A stretch of 64,000 bases of DNA from Neocallimastix lanati (nom. inval.) (GCA_016946835.1 JACVTC010000152.1:212501-276500); one strand, 5' to 3'; shown: positions 12,267 to 27,160, numbered from the stretch's first letter. The notes: generated by a model not told the origin, from the letters alone. Translations and numbers: made by a program.

Positions 12267-15200
12267 ATGTCTCAAGAAATTATTTTAGCTAAAGAGCAGT
12301 ACCTTCACAGATAGTCCAATTTAACAAGTGGAAGTTTCTTATTGGTCATTTGAATGACGAATTCTTTATTTATTTTCCAAACAACAATGATGCAACTAAC
12401 AGAGCAATTACGGACATTATTATCGATTTTAACCTCTTAATTCTAGGTCATGAACCTGTTCCCCTTCAAAATAACAATGTTATACAAGCAATTGAAAACA
12501 ATAACACACCAGGGTAAGTAAACAATAAAGTACCACCCGCTATTAACAGTAATGATCCAAATCCATTACTGGATAATAGAATCAAAAGACTAATTGACTA
12601 ATCATCAAAGAGGCTGAGAAAATTGATGACAAATTGATGTTAATGATTAATATAAATGTTGATGAAAAAATCTTGAAGGAGATTAGTCGACTAGCAGCTA
12701 CAATATTATGGAAAGACTTAAGGGAAAATATCGTAGCAATAATGTTTGGCTTTAAACTTCTGAGTCTGACTTAAAGAACTCAGGAAATTAATAATAAAGG
12801 ATAAAAATTAGATAATTTGAATGTTAGACGAAGCAAAGGAAATCATCATCGAAATGGAAGAAATTGAATTAGGTATTACAAAAAAAATTAAAATATCTAT
12901 ATATCTATATAACATTCTTACAGATGATTACAAAGATATTATTCAATACGACAAGAAAAAAAAAGTAATACAGATGAATATTTGGAAACTTTTAAAAGAA
13001 TCATTTTTGAAAAATTATATATTGAAAATTGGGATATTTATAATGAAAAAGATGAAGATGATGATCTTATGGATATTAATTACCTTAGCAAGAGGAAAAG
13101 AACTCCAAAATTAAAATAACAGAAAAAAAAAAAAAAGACATTCAATTTCAATTAAAGAAAAGTAAATATAGATATATGAAGCCTAATAAAAGCCATTGTC
13201 ACATATGTAATTTGAACGAACACTCCACAAAAGAATGATATTTCATTCACAAAAACAGAGAAAATAATGTTAAAAATCGAAATAATAACAAAGTAAGACA
13301 AAACCAACAATACAAGAAAAAATTATTGCATTATTTATTAAATTCAAGAAAAATATAATAATTATAGAATTAAAACTACCATAAAACATACCTGAAGTGA
13401 AGATTACTCTAATTATGCCAGTAATTATGATGAAAACCTTGATTGTGAAGATTCTAGGGCACTAATGTATCAGAGAAAACAAAATGATATGAATATAAAT
13501 TTATTGGAGGTTATTCCAAATAATAATGAACATACTCACGATTTTAATAATATAATCATTAAAATTAATCAATTTTATTAATCATAATAAAGAAAAAGCT
13601 GAAAAATTTTACATGTTTTTATAATACAGGTGCAGGCAAATGTGTAACAAATGATAAATCGTTACTTACTAACTTCAAATATGAATCAATGAGGTTGTAT
13701 TGTGAAAATGGTTTGATTTTCCAATTTGTAGGATATGAAACTTACGAATGTTTCATAAATGAACAATACATTGAGCTATAAAAAGTTTTAAACGTTCACA
13801 AAAATCTTATTGGTAGTATAAAACTTGAAAAATCCGGATATATATCATTAATTGATTCTTCTGATGAAGAAAAAGAATGATTAAAATTATAGGATAGGTA
13901 TAAAAATAATCTAGATTTATTTTTCTTATCATCTAAATCTAATCAATTTCCAATTAAACCCCAAAATGACAATAGTACTAAAACAATAGGAAATGATACT
14001 ATGAATATAGAAAATTTTGATGATAAAAGTATTGAAATATGACATAGAAGATTAAGTCATTTCTATCAAAGAAATTCATCTAAATACCTAGATCAACATG
14101 ATATAATAGTTCCTCCATGCGTAGATCGCAAAGTTTCTAAGATGAGGGGATCCAATAAAGGAGAAATTCCAAAGGTGAAAGAACTCCTGGAAATAATCTA
14201 TTTAAATATTTCTGGGCCGTATAGCCTATCTATTAATAACAAGAAATAATTCCTCAGAATGATGGATGAATTCTCAAGAAAAATTTGGATATTTATATAC
14301 AAGTAAAAGGCTGAAACTCCAGACATAATAATAGAATTCAATACTTATTTAAATAATCAGTTAAATGATTATACAAATGGAAATACTTAAATTTGATGGA
14401 GGAAAGAATTATAAAATCAAAAAAGGAAATAAATATATTGTAAAGAAAATGACATTGAAAAATTATACAGAAATAAATGGAAAAAGCTGAAAAAATCAAT
14501 ATTTCACTTAGAAATTTAGCAAAAACACTCATATTCGGTTAAACTATCAGAAAACTTTTGGAAAATTTTCTATATAGCATACTTGTTATATATATAATAT
14601 GATTGTACATTTAGGAAACAATAATCTTATACTTGATTAAGTATTTTATAATTAAAAAGTAAATATAAAACATCTAAGGACCTTTGGATATGTATGCTAC
14701 AATAGAAATCAATATCCTTATAAATTAAAAATTAAACCAAATTCAAAGAATGCTGTTTTTATTGGATTTGATAAAAAGAAATATTCATATATTATTATGG
14801 ACACAGAAGATAGAAAGATAAATTATATTAATAATATTGAATTTATTATAGAAGAACTAAGAAACTTTAAATATCTAAGTAATAGTTTTCAAGACTTCTA
14901 TTTCTTTTTCATGAAAATGGCCATTAATAGGGAAATCATCCTAAATAAATTTTTAAATAACAATAATTATTATAAATATAAATAATTAATACAAAAAAAA
15001 AAATAATTTAAACAAAAATAATAATTTAAACAAAAATAATAATTTAAACAAAAATAATAATTTAAACAAAGATAATAATGATAGTAACATTAATGAAGAT
15101 AATAATTTTAACTAAGATAATAACATTAATGAAGATAACAATTTACACAAGGACAATATTTTAAAATGAAGATAATAATTTGATTGAAATTTTCAATAAA

Positions 15201-17790
15201 AAGTAATAACAATTTAAATAAAGATAATAATAACAAATGAAAATTTAATTGAAAATAATAATTTTATTGAAAATAACAATATAAATGATGAAAACCTACT
15301 AAAAATAGAGGCAAAGAAAAAAAAAAACATTGAAAATGAAGAAAACTTCAATATAGATAAAAAGTGAGATAAAGTTTTAGTAATTAAATTTTTTTATAAA
15401 TTAAATCAAAAATTCCTAAAAAGCTATTGGTCAAAATAACAAATCATCATAACCTATTTTATCAAATAATAAAAATAAATAATATTTCAAATAATATTCT
15501 TTCTTAATTACACGTGATAAAATTTTACAATGAATCTTCATCTGAAAATTTAGATATGATATAAAACAATTATTTGTAGTAATATACTTTTATATTTAAT
15601 AATAATTATTAATATATTAAATTTATATCTTTTTTATATGTTTTCAATTAAATATTAAATTTATATGTTAATAATAAGATATTCTTATTTTTTTTTTATG
15701 TTAATATTAAAATTACAATATTCTATATATTATAATAAAATTGTTATAATTAAATTATATAGTTAATAATATTATATTATTAATATATTATTTTATTGTT
15801 AGTTTAATAAAACACATGATAATCATGCTAACAATATTAATGATATACATTAAAATATTGAAATTTCTAATAAAACTATGCATTATAAAATGGATGAATT
15901 TTATATTGATATTTAATTTATTAGATTTTTAATTATTTAAATAATTATTATTATTTTATATTAATATTTTATAATTATTATATTTTATAATTATAGCAAA
16001 TTTCTTATATTATTATTATTTTATGAATAATATTTTATTAAAAAAAAAAAAATTTAATAATAAAAATTTTTTTTAATTAAACAATAATAATAAAAATTCA
16101 AATTTTTAAAATTCCAACTTACTTTCAAATAAAAAGATCAAAAATTCCCTTGATTCTTCTGATATATAAAATGATATTACTTTTACTAATTATATACTTA
16201 AAGTGAGGTTCCATAATACTTAAAATGATAACATTTTAACAATTATATTTAAAGTGAGGTTTCAGATTGACATCATAATTTCCCGTGACTCTTGTAATAT
16301 TTCTTCAATTGACGATCATAATTCTAATACCCATAATTCATCTCAAGCTAATAATAATTTTTTTGAAAATTACAATTTCGAAAATATAATTAATACACTA
16401 ATAATCCTTAAAATGCTTATAATTTATATTAAGATAATCAATCTCTTAATATTATATCTCAAAATATTATTAAATATAATAAAAATGAAATTATGGATTG
16501 TATATCATGATTAATAATGATGAAGTTAATTATCCACACTTTTCCAAAAAACATCCATTATCTCTAAATTTTCTTAATTCCAAATCAATTATTCCTTCTA
16601 CCTTTAGAAAACTGTAAGAAGAAAGTTAGATTTCGATGATGATACCTATATGATTACATCTATTTATTCTGATTCTCTTAATAGCTATGATGAAGCAATT
16701 AGTTACAACAATAAAAATTACTGGATTAATGCTATTAAAGGTGAATTAAAATAATTTATATTTGAATAAAATTATGACAATTTGTTTCAAAAGTTTCACC
16801 AGGTTTAAAAAAAAAAAATCTTATTTCTGTGTAAATGGGTTTTTGCTACTAAAAGAGACAATAATAATTTTATTTATAAATATAAGACTCGTCTTGTTGC
16901 CAAAAGTTTCGGTCAAAAATGGGGGAATAGATCATGATTCACTTATTCTCCTACTTTAAATATTGATAGTCTTAAACTCATTTTCGCTTTATCTGCTGCT
17001 TTTCACTGGGACATCTTTCAACTTGATATTAAGATTGCTTATCTTAACCCTCCTCTCAACAAAGATATTTAAAGTACCATTTCTCAAGTCAATATAAACT
17101 TTGGAAGGGTATACTGGAAATTTAACAAAGCCTTAGATGGCCATAAGCAATTAAGTAGACAACGGTATGAAACAATAAGAAATAATTTTAATTAATAATA
17201 ATTTTAATCAAATAAAAACCCAAATAATGTATATTCAAACATATCGTTCATAATAAAACTAAATATATAATTTGATTTTACGTTAATGATATGGCTATTG
17301 CTTGAGAAATAAAATGCATCAAAGATATAATATCAAAAATTAAAAGAAAATTCAAAAAATAAAAATGCGGACCAATCGAATGTATAATTTAGGAATTAGA
17401 GTAGAAAAATAAAATAATAGTTTTATAATTTCTAAGAAAAGTTTTATTAAAAATAAACTAGATAAATTCAATATAAACAATACTCGAAAAAGAAAAACAT
17501 CTTGTACAGGGGACAACAGCATATCTGAAAATACAGTAACTTTTTGATAAAACAATATATAAAAGTGCATTTGGATCTCTAATTTACTTATCAAAATGTA
17601 CAAGACCTGAAATTTCACTTACTGTAAATAAAGCTTCCAGGAAAAGTGAACAATCAATAATTTCAGACTGAAACAAAATAATAAATATTTTAAAATATAT
17701 AAATAGAATAAAAGATTATAAAATTAAATGTGATGGAAAGGGGGAGTTGATTGCATACACAGACTCAGATTTCACAGATGCTATTGTCCT
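12267..17790 (+). pseudogene. Decayed Ty1/copia element (plus strand)
   Basis: A Gag-like start (ATGTCTCAAGAAATT) at 12267 is followed by recognisable copia pieces in order, all broken by stops and shifts. The knuckle CHICNLNEHSTKE (13198-13236) has its last Cys replaced by a stop. The protease motif is NTGAGKCVTN in place of DTGA (about 13623). The integrase HRRLSH follows a TGA where Trp is expected (14041). LNISGPYS and FSRKIWIFIY follow (14210-14300), then RTFGYVCYN and IKPNSKNAVFIGFD (14680-14775). The reverse transcriptase has KTRLVAKSFGQ, YSPTLNIDSLKLIFAL and WDIFQLDIKIAYL (16880-17050). The RNase H region has FGSLIYLSKCTRPEISL and AYTDSDFTDA (17570-17785). The stretch 15000-16250 is expanded low-complexity Asn/Asp/Lys code and A/T DNA. 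RNase H is cut off at about 17790. It belongs to a different, older subfamily than its neighbour. Confidence 0.85.
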
Positions 17791-20700
17791 TATTATATAT
17801 AATATATTATAGTTTATTATTATTTATTATATTATTAGGAAAAAAGCTTTATAATAATACTAATAATATTGAAATTTTAAAATATTTCCATTATTCTTTA
17901 AAATTAAAAATAATATACAGATATTACTTTTTTTTTTTATTTTATAAAGCATTATTATGATACACAGCTAAAATAATTATAATTTTTAGTTATATCATTA
18001 TTAAGTTGTTATTTTATAAGCTTGACTGAGTAAGTGGTTACACAATATCATATGTTAAGATTTATGCTGAAAATTTAAAATATCCAATAAATTTTTTTTT
18101 TTTTTTTGTTAAATATTTTAGTATTTTGGAATTATTACAAATTATTTCTTAAATTATTAACCAAAAGGAAGAATTAAAAAATTAAAAATAAATATATTAA
18201 TATTGATTAAAATTAGTATACATCCAAATGTTTTAAAAAATTTAGAACATAGAAAAAAAAAAAAAAAAAAAATTAAACTATATTATAATATATATAATAT
18301 ATCATATTAAAACAATAATTGTAATATAAATCATAGCAAAAACAAAACGAAATAAATTGAAGTATGTAAAAAAATATAAATAAATAATAATAAAATATAT
18401 TTAATTATAATATTAATATTATCAAAAAAAAAAAAAAAAAAAATAATATAAATATATTAAATATAAAATATTTGTAAAAAATTTTAATTTATATTAAAGT
18501 TTTAAATTAAAAAAAAAAAAAAAAAAAAGTTAAATTTGGACTTTAATAGCATTATGAAAGGAGATAAAAACTATGAAGAATTGACTTCTGGTAAATATAA
18601 GATTAGAAAAAATAAATAGTTTTTTTTTATCTTTTAATAATAAAATTAAAAATCACTTGGAAATCTTTAAATATTACAATATTTGTATATACTGTATAAT
18701 ACTTTTTTATATATATTTATTTGCATATTAAAATTAGTATATATAGATTTACGAAAGACCAAATGAACATACTATGAATTTTTTTGTAAAATTTTTTAAC
18801 TTCAAATATCAAATTTTAAGTTTAGTAAATATAAAAATAAAAACATTATTAACAGAATAAAAATATGAAAAAAAAAGAATAATGAATACTAATAATAATA
18901 ATAATAATAATTCCATGAAAAAGAAAATAATTGATTTCAATAATAATAAATTAAAAATAAATATAATAATAATAATATCAATAACATAAATCATATTTAA
19001 ATATGAATATCAACATGGTTGTAAAATTTAACATTAAGTTTTTATATCAAAAATTTATAAATACTAATTATTAGTAAATAATGAAATTTTTTGTAATATG
19101 TGAATTTTAAATTTATATAATTATTAATGTAGATTTATTCAATTTTTTTTTCTTTTTAACAAAAAATATGGAATTTATTAATATTATATATTATTTGTAA
19201 TGCTAATATAATGACCATTAATGAATTAATATATATTAAAATTTTTATATATTACTAATTTTTTTTTTTTTCATTTCTAATAATAATTATATATTATTTT
19301 ATTAAATAACCTATCTTTTATGCAATAAATATTTTTGTTTATTTATAAATAAATTAATTTAATAAAAATTTTAAAAATAGTAATTTGATACAGTAATAGA
19401 TTTTAATAAAATATGAAAGAAAAAAAACTTTTTATTGCTTATTTTAACAAAATATTTCAATTCTTTTATTATAAATCTTGTTTATTTTTTAATATTAATT
19501 TAATATAAAATATGTTTTAATTAAATAGTAGCTAAATAAACTATGATTTAATTAATAATGTTGAAAATAAATATAATAAAAATAAATAAAATTCAAGAAT
19601 AGTATAAGATTATAAAAAAAAAAAAAAAAAAAAAAGTATATATATATATATTTTTATAATATTAAATTTCGATATTAAATTTAGTTACAAAAGATTTTTC
19701 ATATTACAGAATTATAAAATATTATTTTTTTTATTAATTTTAATTATTAATATTAATTTATTTTTTTTTTATTTTATAAAAAAAAAAAGGAATAATTAAA
19801 TTTTTTTTAATTTATTTTTTACAACATTAATATATATAAAATTTTGAATTAAATTTGTTCATATAATATTTATTTCAAAAATTTGTTTTAATTATTATAT
19901 TTTTATGATTATCTTTTAAAATTATTGATAACAAAAATAATGATCATATATATATAAAAAAAGATACTATTATCATTTGCCCTTCATTTTGTTTTAAAAT
20001 TAGTTAATAAATTTTATAATTTTGAGTTAATACATTGAGTGTAGAATAATTAATAAATGATATAATGACTAAACTAGAATGAAATTGTTTTTATGAAAAT
20101 AAAAAAAAAAAGGAAATAAATAATAAATTATTTATAAAAATAAAAAGTAATATTGAACTCTATATAAATCTTACAGATTTATATCTCATATTTTTATATT
20201 ATACTAATACAATCTTTTTTAAAGATTTTTATTATTAATATTTTCCTTTTTTTATTTTTTTATAACCATGAATGATATTAACATTAAAAACTTTATCAAC
20301 TAAAAAATGAATTATCTTTTTTTACATTAATAATAATTATTGTACATTGTTGTAATGTATCTAAATAGGTAGGACAAATGGTTATATTTGGAGCGGATTA
20401 ATTTATATTTCATATTTAATGATGAATATATTAATTTATTATATTAAATATAAATTAGTATTTATTAAAAAAATCAATTTTTTTTTTTATTTACAAAAAA
20501 TTATAATTGAATAATAATAATTATACTATAATTATACTATATAAAAAAAAACTTTGGGGTAAAAAAAAAAGTAAACTTTTAATTTTTAAATTTTAATTTA
20601 AATTTTTTTTTTTATATTTTTAATTTATTGTTATTATTTATAATTATCATATTAATAATTAATTTTTAGATTTTTTTTTTTATTTTTTGATAATTAAATA

Positions 20701-22190
20701 TTTTTTTTGAATATATTATATATATTACATATATTTAATAAATATTAATTTTACAAGCATAAAAAATTCATTGATATTTTAAATTGAAAAATAAAATAAA
20801 AATTATAAATAATTATAAATAATAAATAATAATAAATGATAAATAATAAATAATAATAAATAATAAGTAATAAATGATAAATAATAAATGATAAATAATA
20901 AATAATAAATAATAAATAATAAATAATAAATAATAAATAATAAATAATAAATAATAAATAATAAATAATAAATAATAAATAATAAATAATAAATAATAAA
21001 TAATAAATAATAAATAATAAATAATAAATAATAAATAATAAATAATAAATAATAAATAATAAATAATAAATAATAAATAATAAATAATAAATAATAAATA
21101 ATAAATAATAAATAATAAATAATAAATAATAAATAATAAATAATAAATAATAAATAATAAATAATAAATAATAAATAATAAATAATAAATAATAAATAAT
21201 AAATTATAAATAATAAATTATAAATAATAAATAATAAATAATAAATAATAAATAATAAATAATAAATAATAAATAATAAATAATAAATTATAAATAATAA
21301 ATAATAAATAATAAATAATAAATAATAAATAATAAATTATAAATAATAAATTATAAATAATAAATAATAAATAATAAATAATAAATAATAAATAATAAAT
21401 AATAAATAATAAATAATAAATAATAAATAATAAATATTAGATAATAAATAATAAATAATAAATAATAAATAATAAATAATAAATAATAAATAATAATAAA
21501 TAATAATAATTAATAGTAAATAATAATTATTAATTTTTAAATTATCTTTTATTTTTTATATTATTAATAATTTTGAAGTGAATGGTCAAAAAAATTTTTT
21601 TAATCATTTGATATTAAGAATTATAAACTTATTTGAATTTTTAGAAATATATTAAAAATTTAGCCCTCCTTTTTTTTTATTAACATTTCATGATTAATAA
21701 AATTAATATATTTATTTTTATTAATAATAATTATTTTTTTTTATCTGACTTTCCTATATATTTAATATATACTCTTTTTAATCATTATGCTTTTCTTTAT
21801 TTATTATTCTTTACCTTTATATTTATTATTATTTTCTTTTTATTATTTCTTTTCTTTTTTTTTTTTTATCATTATTTAATATTTTATTAGTATTTATTTA
21901 TTTTTTATAATTATCAAATCGAATATTATGTTCTAATACAAAGAATAATGATAATATATTAAAAAGATTATAAAGATGATTATGTACATATATATATTGT
22001 ATTATCTAACAAATTATTAATATATTACATTAATATAATTTAATATATTAAATCTAAAATTAAAATTCAAAAAATATATACTTAATATTATTTATTTAAT
22101 ATAATATTTATAGTTCTTATCGACTAAAAATATTAAATAAAATAAGCCAGTCATATAATTAGTATTATATAATACTATGACTCCTACTAT

Positions 22191-22232
<42 letters not shown>

Positions 22233-22929
22233 ACTTTTTTTGTAAAAACAGAAATTAGTATTTTTTTTAAAGTATTTTTCTTTTCTTTTAAACAATGTTA
22301 AAAGAAAGGAGAAATAATTAGGAAGTAATTAATAAATAATAAATTAAATAAATAAATAATAAATAGAAGTAATGAAAACGAAATAATAAGATAAACTGCA
22401 TAATATATATATTTAATAAAATACATATCAATAAAAAACTTATATATTAAATATTATTAATAATATATTTAAAATATATAATAATATAAAGTAAAATAAG
22501 TGATAAAAAATACATTTTTTTTTTTTTAAAAAAAATCTATATTAAAAATAAAAAATAACAATATTTATATATTTATAATAATATTTTTTTTATGTCGTGT
22601 AAAGTAATATTGAAATAATTAAAAACAATTAATTAAAATAACGAGTAATAAAAATTTAATATTTATCAAAAAAGTTTTAATATTAAAATATTTAAATTGG
22701 AAAAAAATATTCTTAAAATTTTATATTCATCAGAAAAGATTTAATATTAAGATATATAAATTGAAAAAAAATATAAATTAAAAATTAAATACTTTTAAAC
22801 GAAAACCGAAAAAATTGGAAATTTATAATTTAATAATATAATAAAAATAATAATATATTTAAAATTAAAAACAATTATTCTCATAAACCGGAAATTAATC
22901 TTAATATAAGACATTGTCAAAAATTCTTA
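17791..22929. other. AT-rich desert
   Basis: Apart from the satellite at about 20803-21515, this stretch holds only A/T homopolymers, TA dinucleotide tracts and scattered ATT/AAT runs. The open frames at 18809-18994 and 21690-21890 are low-complexity. A short stretch of more mixed sequence at 20350-20400 shows no recognisable feature. Confidence 0.65.
20803..21515. repeat. 7-bp satellite array (TAAATAA)n
   Basis: About 700 bases of head-to-tail TAAATAA, near-perfect across 20880-21500, with occasional variants (TAAATTA, a single TAAATATTAGATAA) and an irregular edge at each end. It contains no G or C apart from rare variants. Confidence 0.9.
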
Positions 22930-23924
22930 ATGTCTAACCTTAGTAAACAAGATATGATAAAATTGCAGTCTTCAAATGCCTGTAGTTCTTCTACGGCTGA
23001 AACGTCTCTTCAAGATAACTTAGGTAATGAAAGTTTAATCAAAAACAATACAAAACAAGAGAATTTACAAACAGAAAATAATTCTAACAACAATGAAAAA
23101 TATAAAAGTGAAATTGAAAAAGAATCTAAAGTGGAAGTTGAAAAACAAGAACAGATTTCAGTAAAAAGAAAAAGTATAATCCCACTTTTTAAATCTATCT
23201 ATAACGAATCTGCTGTATTTAGTGTGGATTCATCTAAAATTCAAATTATTAATAAGCCAACTGATTATTATAATAAAATCAAGGTTTTATATATAAAAAA
23301 TTATTTTTAAATTTAAAATGAACAGAAAAACTTATATAACCAATATTTATATTTATAATTAATGTATTACAGGAAGAAATATTAAAAGCAAGGAATAGAG
23401 TTGTATTAACTGCTTTATATATTGGTATTGACCAAGTTGATTTAGTATGTACTTTTATTTAATTGTTTATATATTTTTTATAATAGAATTAATTTTGTGT
23501 TTATATGGTCAATATAAATAAATTATTATTAACTATCTATTATATAATGTATGTTGTTTATGTAAATTTTAAAATCTATTATATATTATTTTTAATAATA
23601 AATATATTATTAACAATGATAAAAGGTTCAAACTATACACAAAGCTTTATCTGAATGTGAAACTTTAAGAGTTACTATTCTTATAGATAGTTTAAGAGGT
23701 ACTCGTACATCAAATAATGGAGAATCATCAGTAACTTTAATTTCTCCATTAGTTACTGCTTATCCTGATAGAGTAGAACTTGCTTTATATCAAACACCAG
23801 AACTTACAAGACCTTTAAAAATGATCTTACCACAAAGAATTAATGAAATTCTTGGTTTATTCCATGCTAAAATTGTTATTGCTGATGATGATCTTATTCT
23901 TGCGGGGTAAACACATTCAATATA

Positions 23925-23955
<31 letters not shown>

Positions 23956-24857
23956 AAAAAAAAAAAAGAAAAAACTAGATATAAAATAAATATTAATAAA
24001 TATTATTATATCATACCTATATATAAATTAATATAGTGCTAATTTAAGTACTGAATATTTCGTTAATCGTCAAGATCGATATGTGTTCTTTGGTGAAGCT
24101 AATTCTTTAACAGATTATTTCTATGATTTAGCAAATACTTTGACAAAAGTTTCTTATAAAATAACTCCAAAACATTCTATTGTTTCTTCAGGACCAGATC
24201 CAACTGCAAATCCAGATCAATTTCGTGAAACAGCATTCAATTTATTAGATAACTTTTTATCAGAATGGTATACTAAAACCCAGCCCTTACGTGACCAATT
24301 AAATGAATTTGAAAATATAAATTTGAAAGAAGATCATTCTGAATCTGAAGAATCCGAAGAATCTGAAGCTACTGCTATCGGACAGGAAGAAACTAATTCA
24401 GTTAATAGTGGAGTAAGCAGTGAAACTGAAACTGAGTCTGAAACTGAAACTGAAGCTGAAATAGAATTAAATAAAAATAAAGATAAAGGAAAACGTGAAA
24501 TGAAAGGTGAACCAAAGTTATCTAAAAGTACTGATACTATCGTTATACCAATGCTTCAAATGAAACAACTTCAAATTCAAGAAAATGAACGTTTAATGGA
24601 TGTCATTATGAATATTATAGATTCCAATTCTGATTATTGGAAAAATATTTTTATAACTTCTGGATATTTGAATTTCACAGATGAATTTAAAAAATTATTA
24701 GATGAAATTCATACAGATGTAGATATTGTATGTGCTGCTCCACAAGTATGTATTAAAATAATGATAAAAGTTATTAGTAATATATATAATATTATAATTT
24801 ATAAAAAAAAGAAATATATGTAAAAATTATAAAAAACTAATAATTTTTTTTTTAATA

Positions 24858-24893
<36 letters not shown>

Positions 24894-25527
24894 TAATTTT
24901 CTCGTTTTAATTTATAGGCAAATAGTTTCTATAAGGGTGGTAGTGTATCAGGATATATTCCAGCTGTATATACCTATTTTGAAAGACAAGTTCATGATAA
25001 TACTTTAAATAAAGGTTTAAAAATTCATGAATTTATAAGACCAGGATGGACTTATCACGCTAAAGGTTTATGGGTTAGTTATAGAGATAAAGAGACTGGA
25101 GAATTATTACCAAATGTAACTATATTGGGATCAACAAACTTTGGTCGTCGTTCATTAAATCGTGATATTGAGGCTCAAGTTTTAATGATTACTGATAATA
25201 AGAAATTACAAAAAGATATGGCTAATGTATGTATAAAAAAAGACTTTATAAAAATTTAAATATAGAAGTTTATAAAAATTTTATAATTAAAATATTAATT
25301 ATTAATATAAATTTTTTATTTTTGTTATTACTATTTTTTTTTTCTTGTTTGTTTGTTTGTTTGAATTTTTATTAATGATTTATATAAATATTATTAAACA
25401 TAAATAGGAAATAAAAAATTTATTAAATTACACTGAAGTTGTAGATAATGAAACTTTTAATAAACAAGAAAGATATATTCCACTTCAAGTTAAAATAACT
25501 ACAAGATTTTTCCAAACTATGTTTTAG
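22930..25527 (+). CDS. PGS1: Phosphatidylglycerophosphate synthase (CDP-DAG:glycerol-3-phosphate phosphatidyltransferase)
   Basis: Six exons: 22930-23283, 23373-23444, 23626-23906, 24037-24745, 24918-25226, 25408-25527. All phases close, giving 614 residues. The enzyme makes phosphatidylglycerophosphate from CDP-diacylglycerol and glycerol-3-phosphate, the committed step to phosphatidylglycerol and cardiolipin, in the mitochondrial-type compartment. It belongs to the phospholipase D superfamily. HKD motif 1 is H222-A-K224 with D229, then AGANLSTEYF. Motif 2 is H519-A-K521 followed by ILGSTNFGRRS, with Ser where the classical Asp would be. The N-terminal 100 residues are low-complexity and polar and could carry a targeting signal, though it is not a typical one. 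Residues about 332-396 are an acidic Glu/Ser/Thr insertion between the motifs, probably a surface loop. The assignment over other PLD-family proteins rests on the two-motif spacing and the motif 1 context. Confidence 0.88.
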
Positions 25528-25778
25528 ATAACTATGAGAATAAAAACTATTGAACAGTTAAACGTTAAAAAAAAAAAAAAAAAAAAAAAAAGAAGGAATG
25601 AAATAAAAATTTTAAAATTTTAATAAATTGGTAAAAAGGATTTTAAGTTTAATTTCTATTAATAAAATTAATTAATAAATATAACAAATATTGTTATAAT
25701 ATAGATTTTTTTTTTTTTTAAAAAAAATATTATTGATAAAACAAAATATAAGAACAAAAAAATAGACAATATATATAT

Positions 25779-25821
<43 letters not shown>

Positions 25822-26603
25822 AAATTAAATATAAATTAATATTTATTAATATTTAATATTCAATATCGAAATCACAAGATTAATTATAATAATAAAAAAA
25901 AAGAATTTAAAATACTTTGAATTTGCAAATTTTTATTATTAGTATATATATATTATATATATATAAATTTAATATTTTAAACTTTTTTTTTTTTTTTTTT
26001 AAAAAAGTTAAAATATCTTCTTCATTATATTTATTAATATAAGTTAAAAAAAAAAAAAAAAAAAAAAAAGGTTAAAAAATATATATATATAATGTATATA
26101 TATATATAAATACAAATAAATATATATAATATTTTAATTAATTATTTCTATTAAATATATATATTATGTAAAGTTATAGTTTCTGTTTTTTAAAAGGCAA
26201 ATAAAAAATAAAAAAAAAATAAAAAAAAAAAAAAAGAGAAACATCTTTAATATATATTTTTATTTATATATTTACTAAATAATGGACGAAAAAAATTAAA
26301 TATATAAGAATGATTTATATACACTATGAAAATAAATGTTTATATATATGGTAGTAATGATTTAAATTGATAATTAACATTATGATACCATAATTATAAA
26401 ATTTATAAAATTTTTCTTTCAAATTTTTATTTTAATATTATTGTTTTAATATTTTTTATTTTAAATAGTTTTATATATAAATATATACATAAATAACTAT
26501 ATTTAAATAGATTTTTTTTTTTTTATTATAGTTATATTTTTAATATATATATTTACAATTTATTTTTCATTTATTATATATATAATATATAAATATTTTT
26601 AAT

Positions 26604-26656
26604 AATTAATAAATAAAAAAATGGAATTATATTCTTTTCCTAGCCTAAAAAAAAAA
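26604..26656 (+). repeat. LINE 3'-end stub
   Basis: AATTAATAAATAAAAAAATG followed by GGAATTATATTCTTTTCC and TAGCCTAAAA then poly-A. It matches the 3' end of the LINE copies at 53979-54030 (plus) and 30555-30600 (minus). The GGAA/TTCC arms can pair around the TATTCT-containing loop. Confidence 0.65.
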
Positions 26657-27021
26657 AAAAAATAAAATAAAATAAAAAATAAAAAAATAATGAATATGTT
26701 TTGTTTATTTTTTTTAAGGTGTGGATTTTTTTTTTTTTCTTTTTTTATTTGAATTTTTATTTTATATTCCAAACTCTTTTTTCATTTATTTTTTATTTTT
26801 TATTTTTTAATATATTATTTATTATATTTATATATATATATATATAGTATAAAACAATAAATATATAAATTAAAAATTTGTTACAAAATATAATTAGATA
26901 ACTATTTATTATTATTATTATTATTATTATTTTTTTTCTTTGTTTTTAATACAATTTTTAATTTTTTTATATTCATAATAATTTTTAAAATTAATTTTTA
27001 TTAAATGAAAATAAAATGGAA

Positions 27022-27060
<39 letters not shown>

Positions 27061-27132
27061 GTTTATTATGTATTAAATTTACTTTTTTCCTACGATTTAA
27101 TAAAATAAAATGACCAGAAATCTTTTATGTTT

Positions 27133-27160
27133 AACAGAAAGAGAATACATTTCCATTCCT
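27133..27160 (-). repeat. LINE 3'-end stub (minus)
   Basis: On the minus strand it reads GGAATGGAAATGTATTCTC then TTTCTGTTAA, a degraded version of the LINE terminal hairpin. It is too short to prove alone; it is supported by the other copies. Confidence 0.4.

Noticed and set aside
20803-21515. CRISPR-like array
   Set aside because: Pure short-period satellite without spacers; the organism is eukaryotic.
24083-24823. 246-codon single-exon gene
   Set aside because: It is an internal exon of PGS1 (24037-24745) running on into the intron; the apparent start is a GTG inside the protein.
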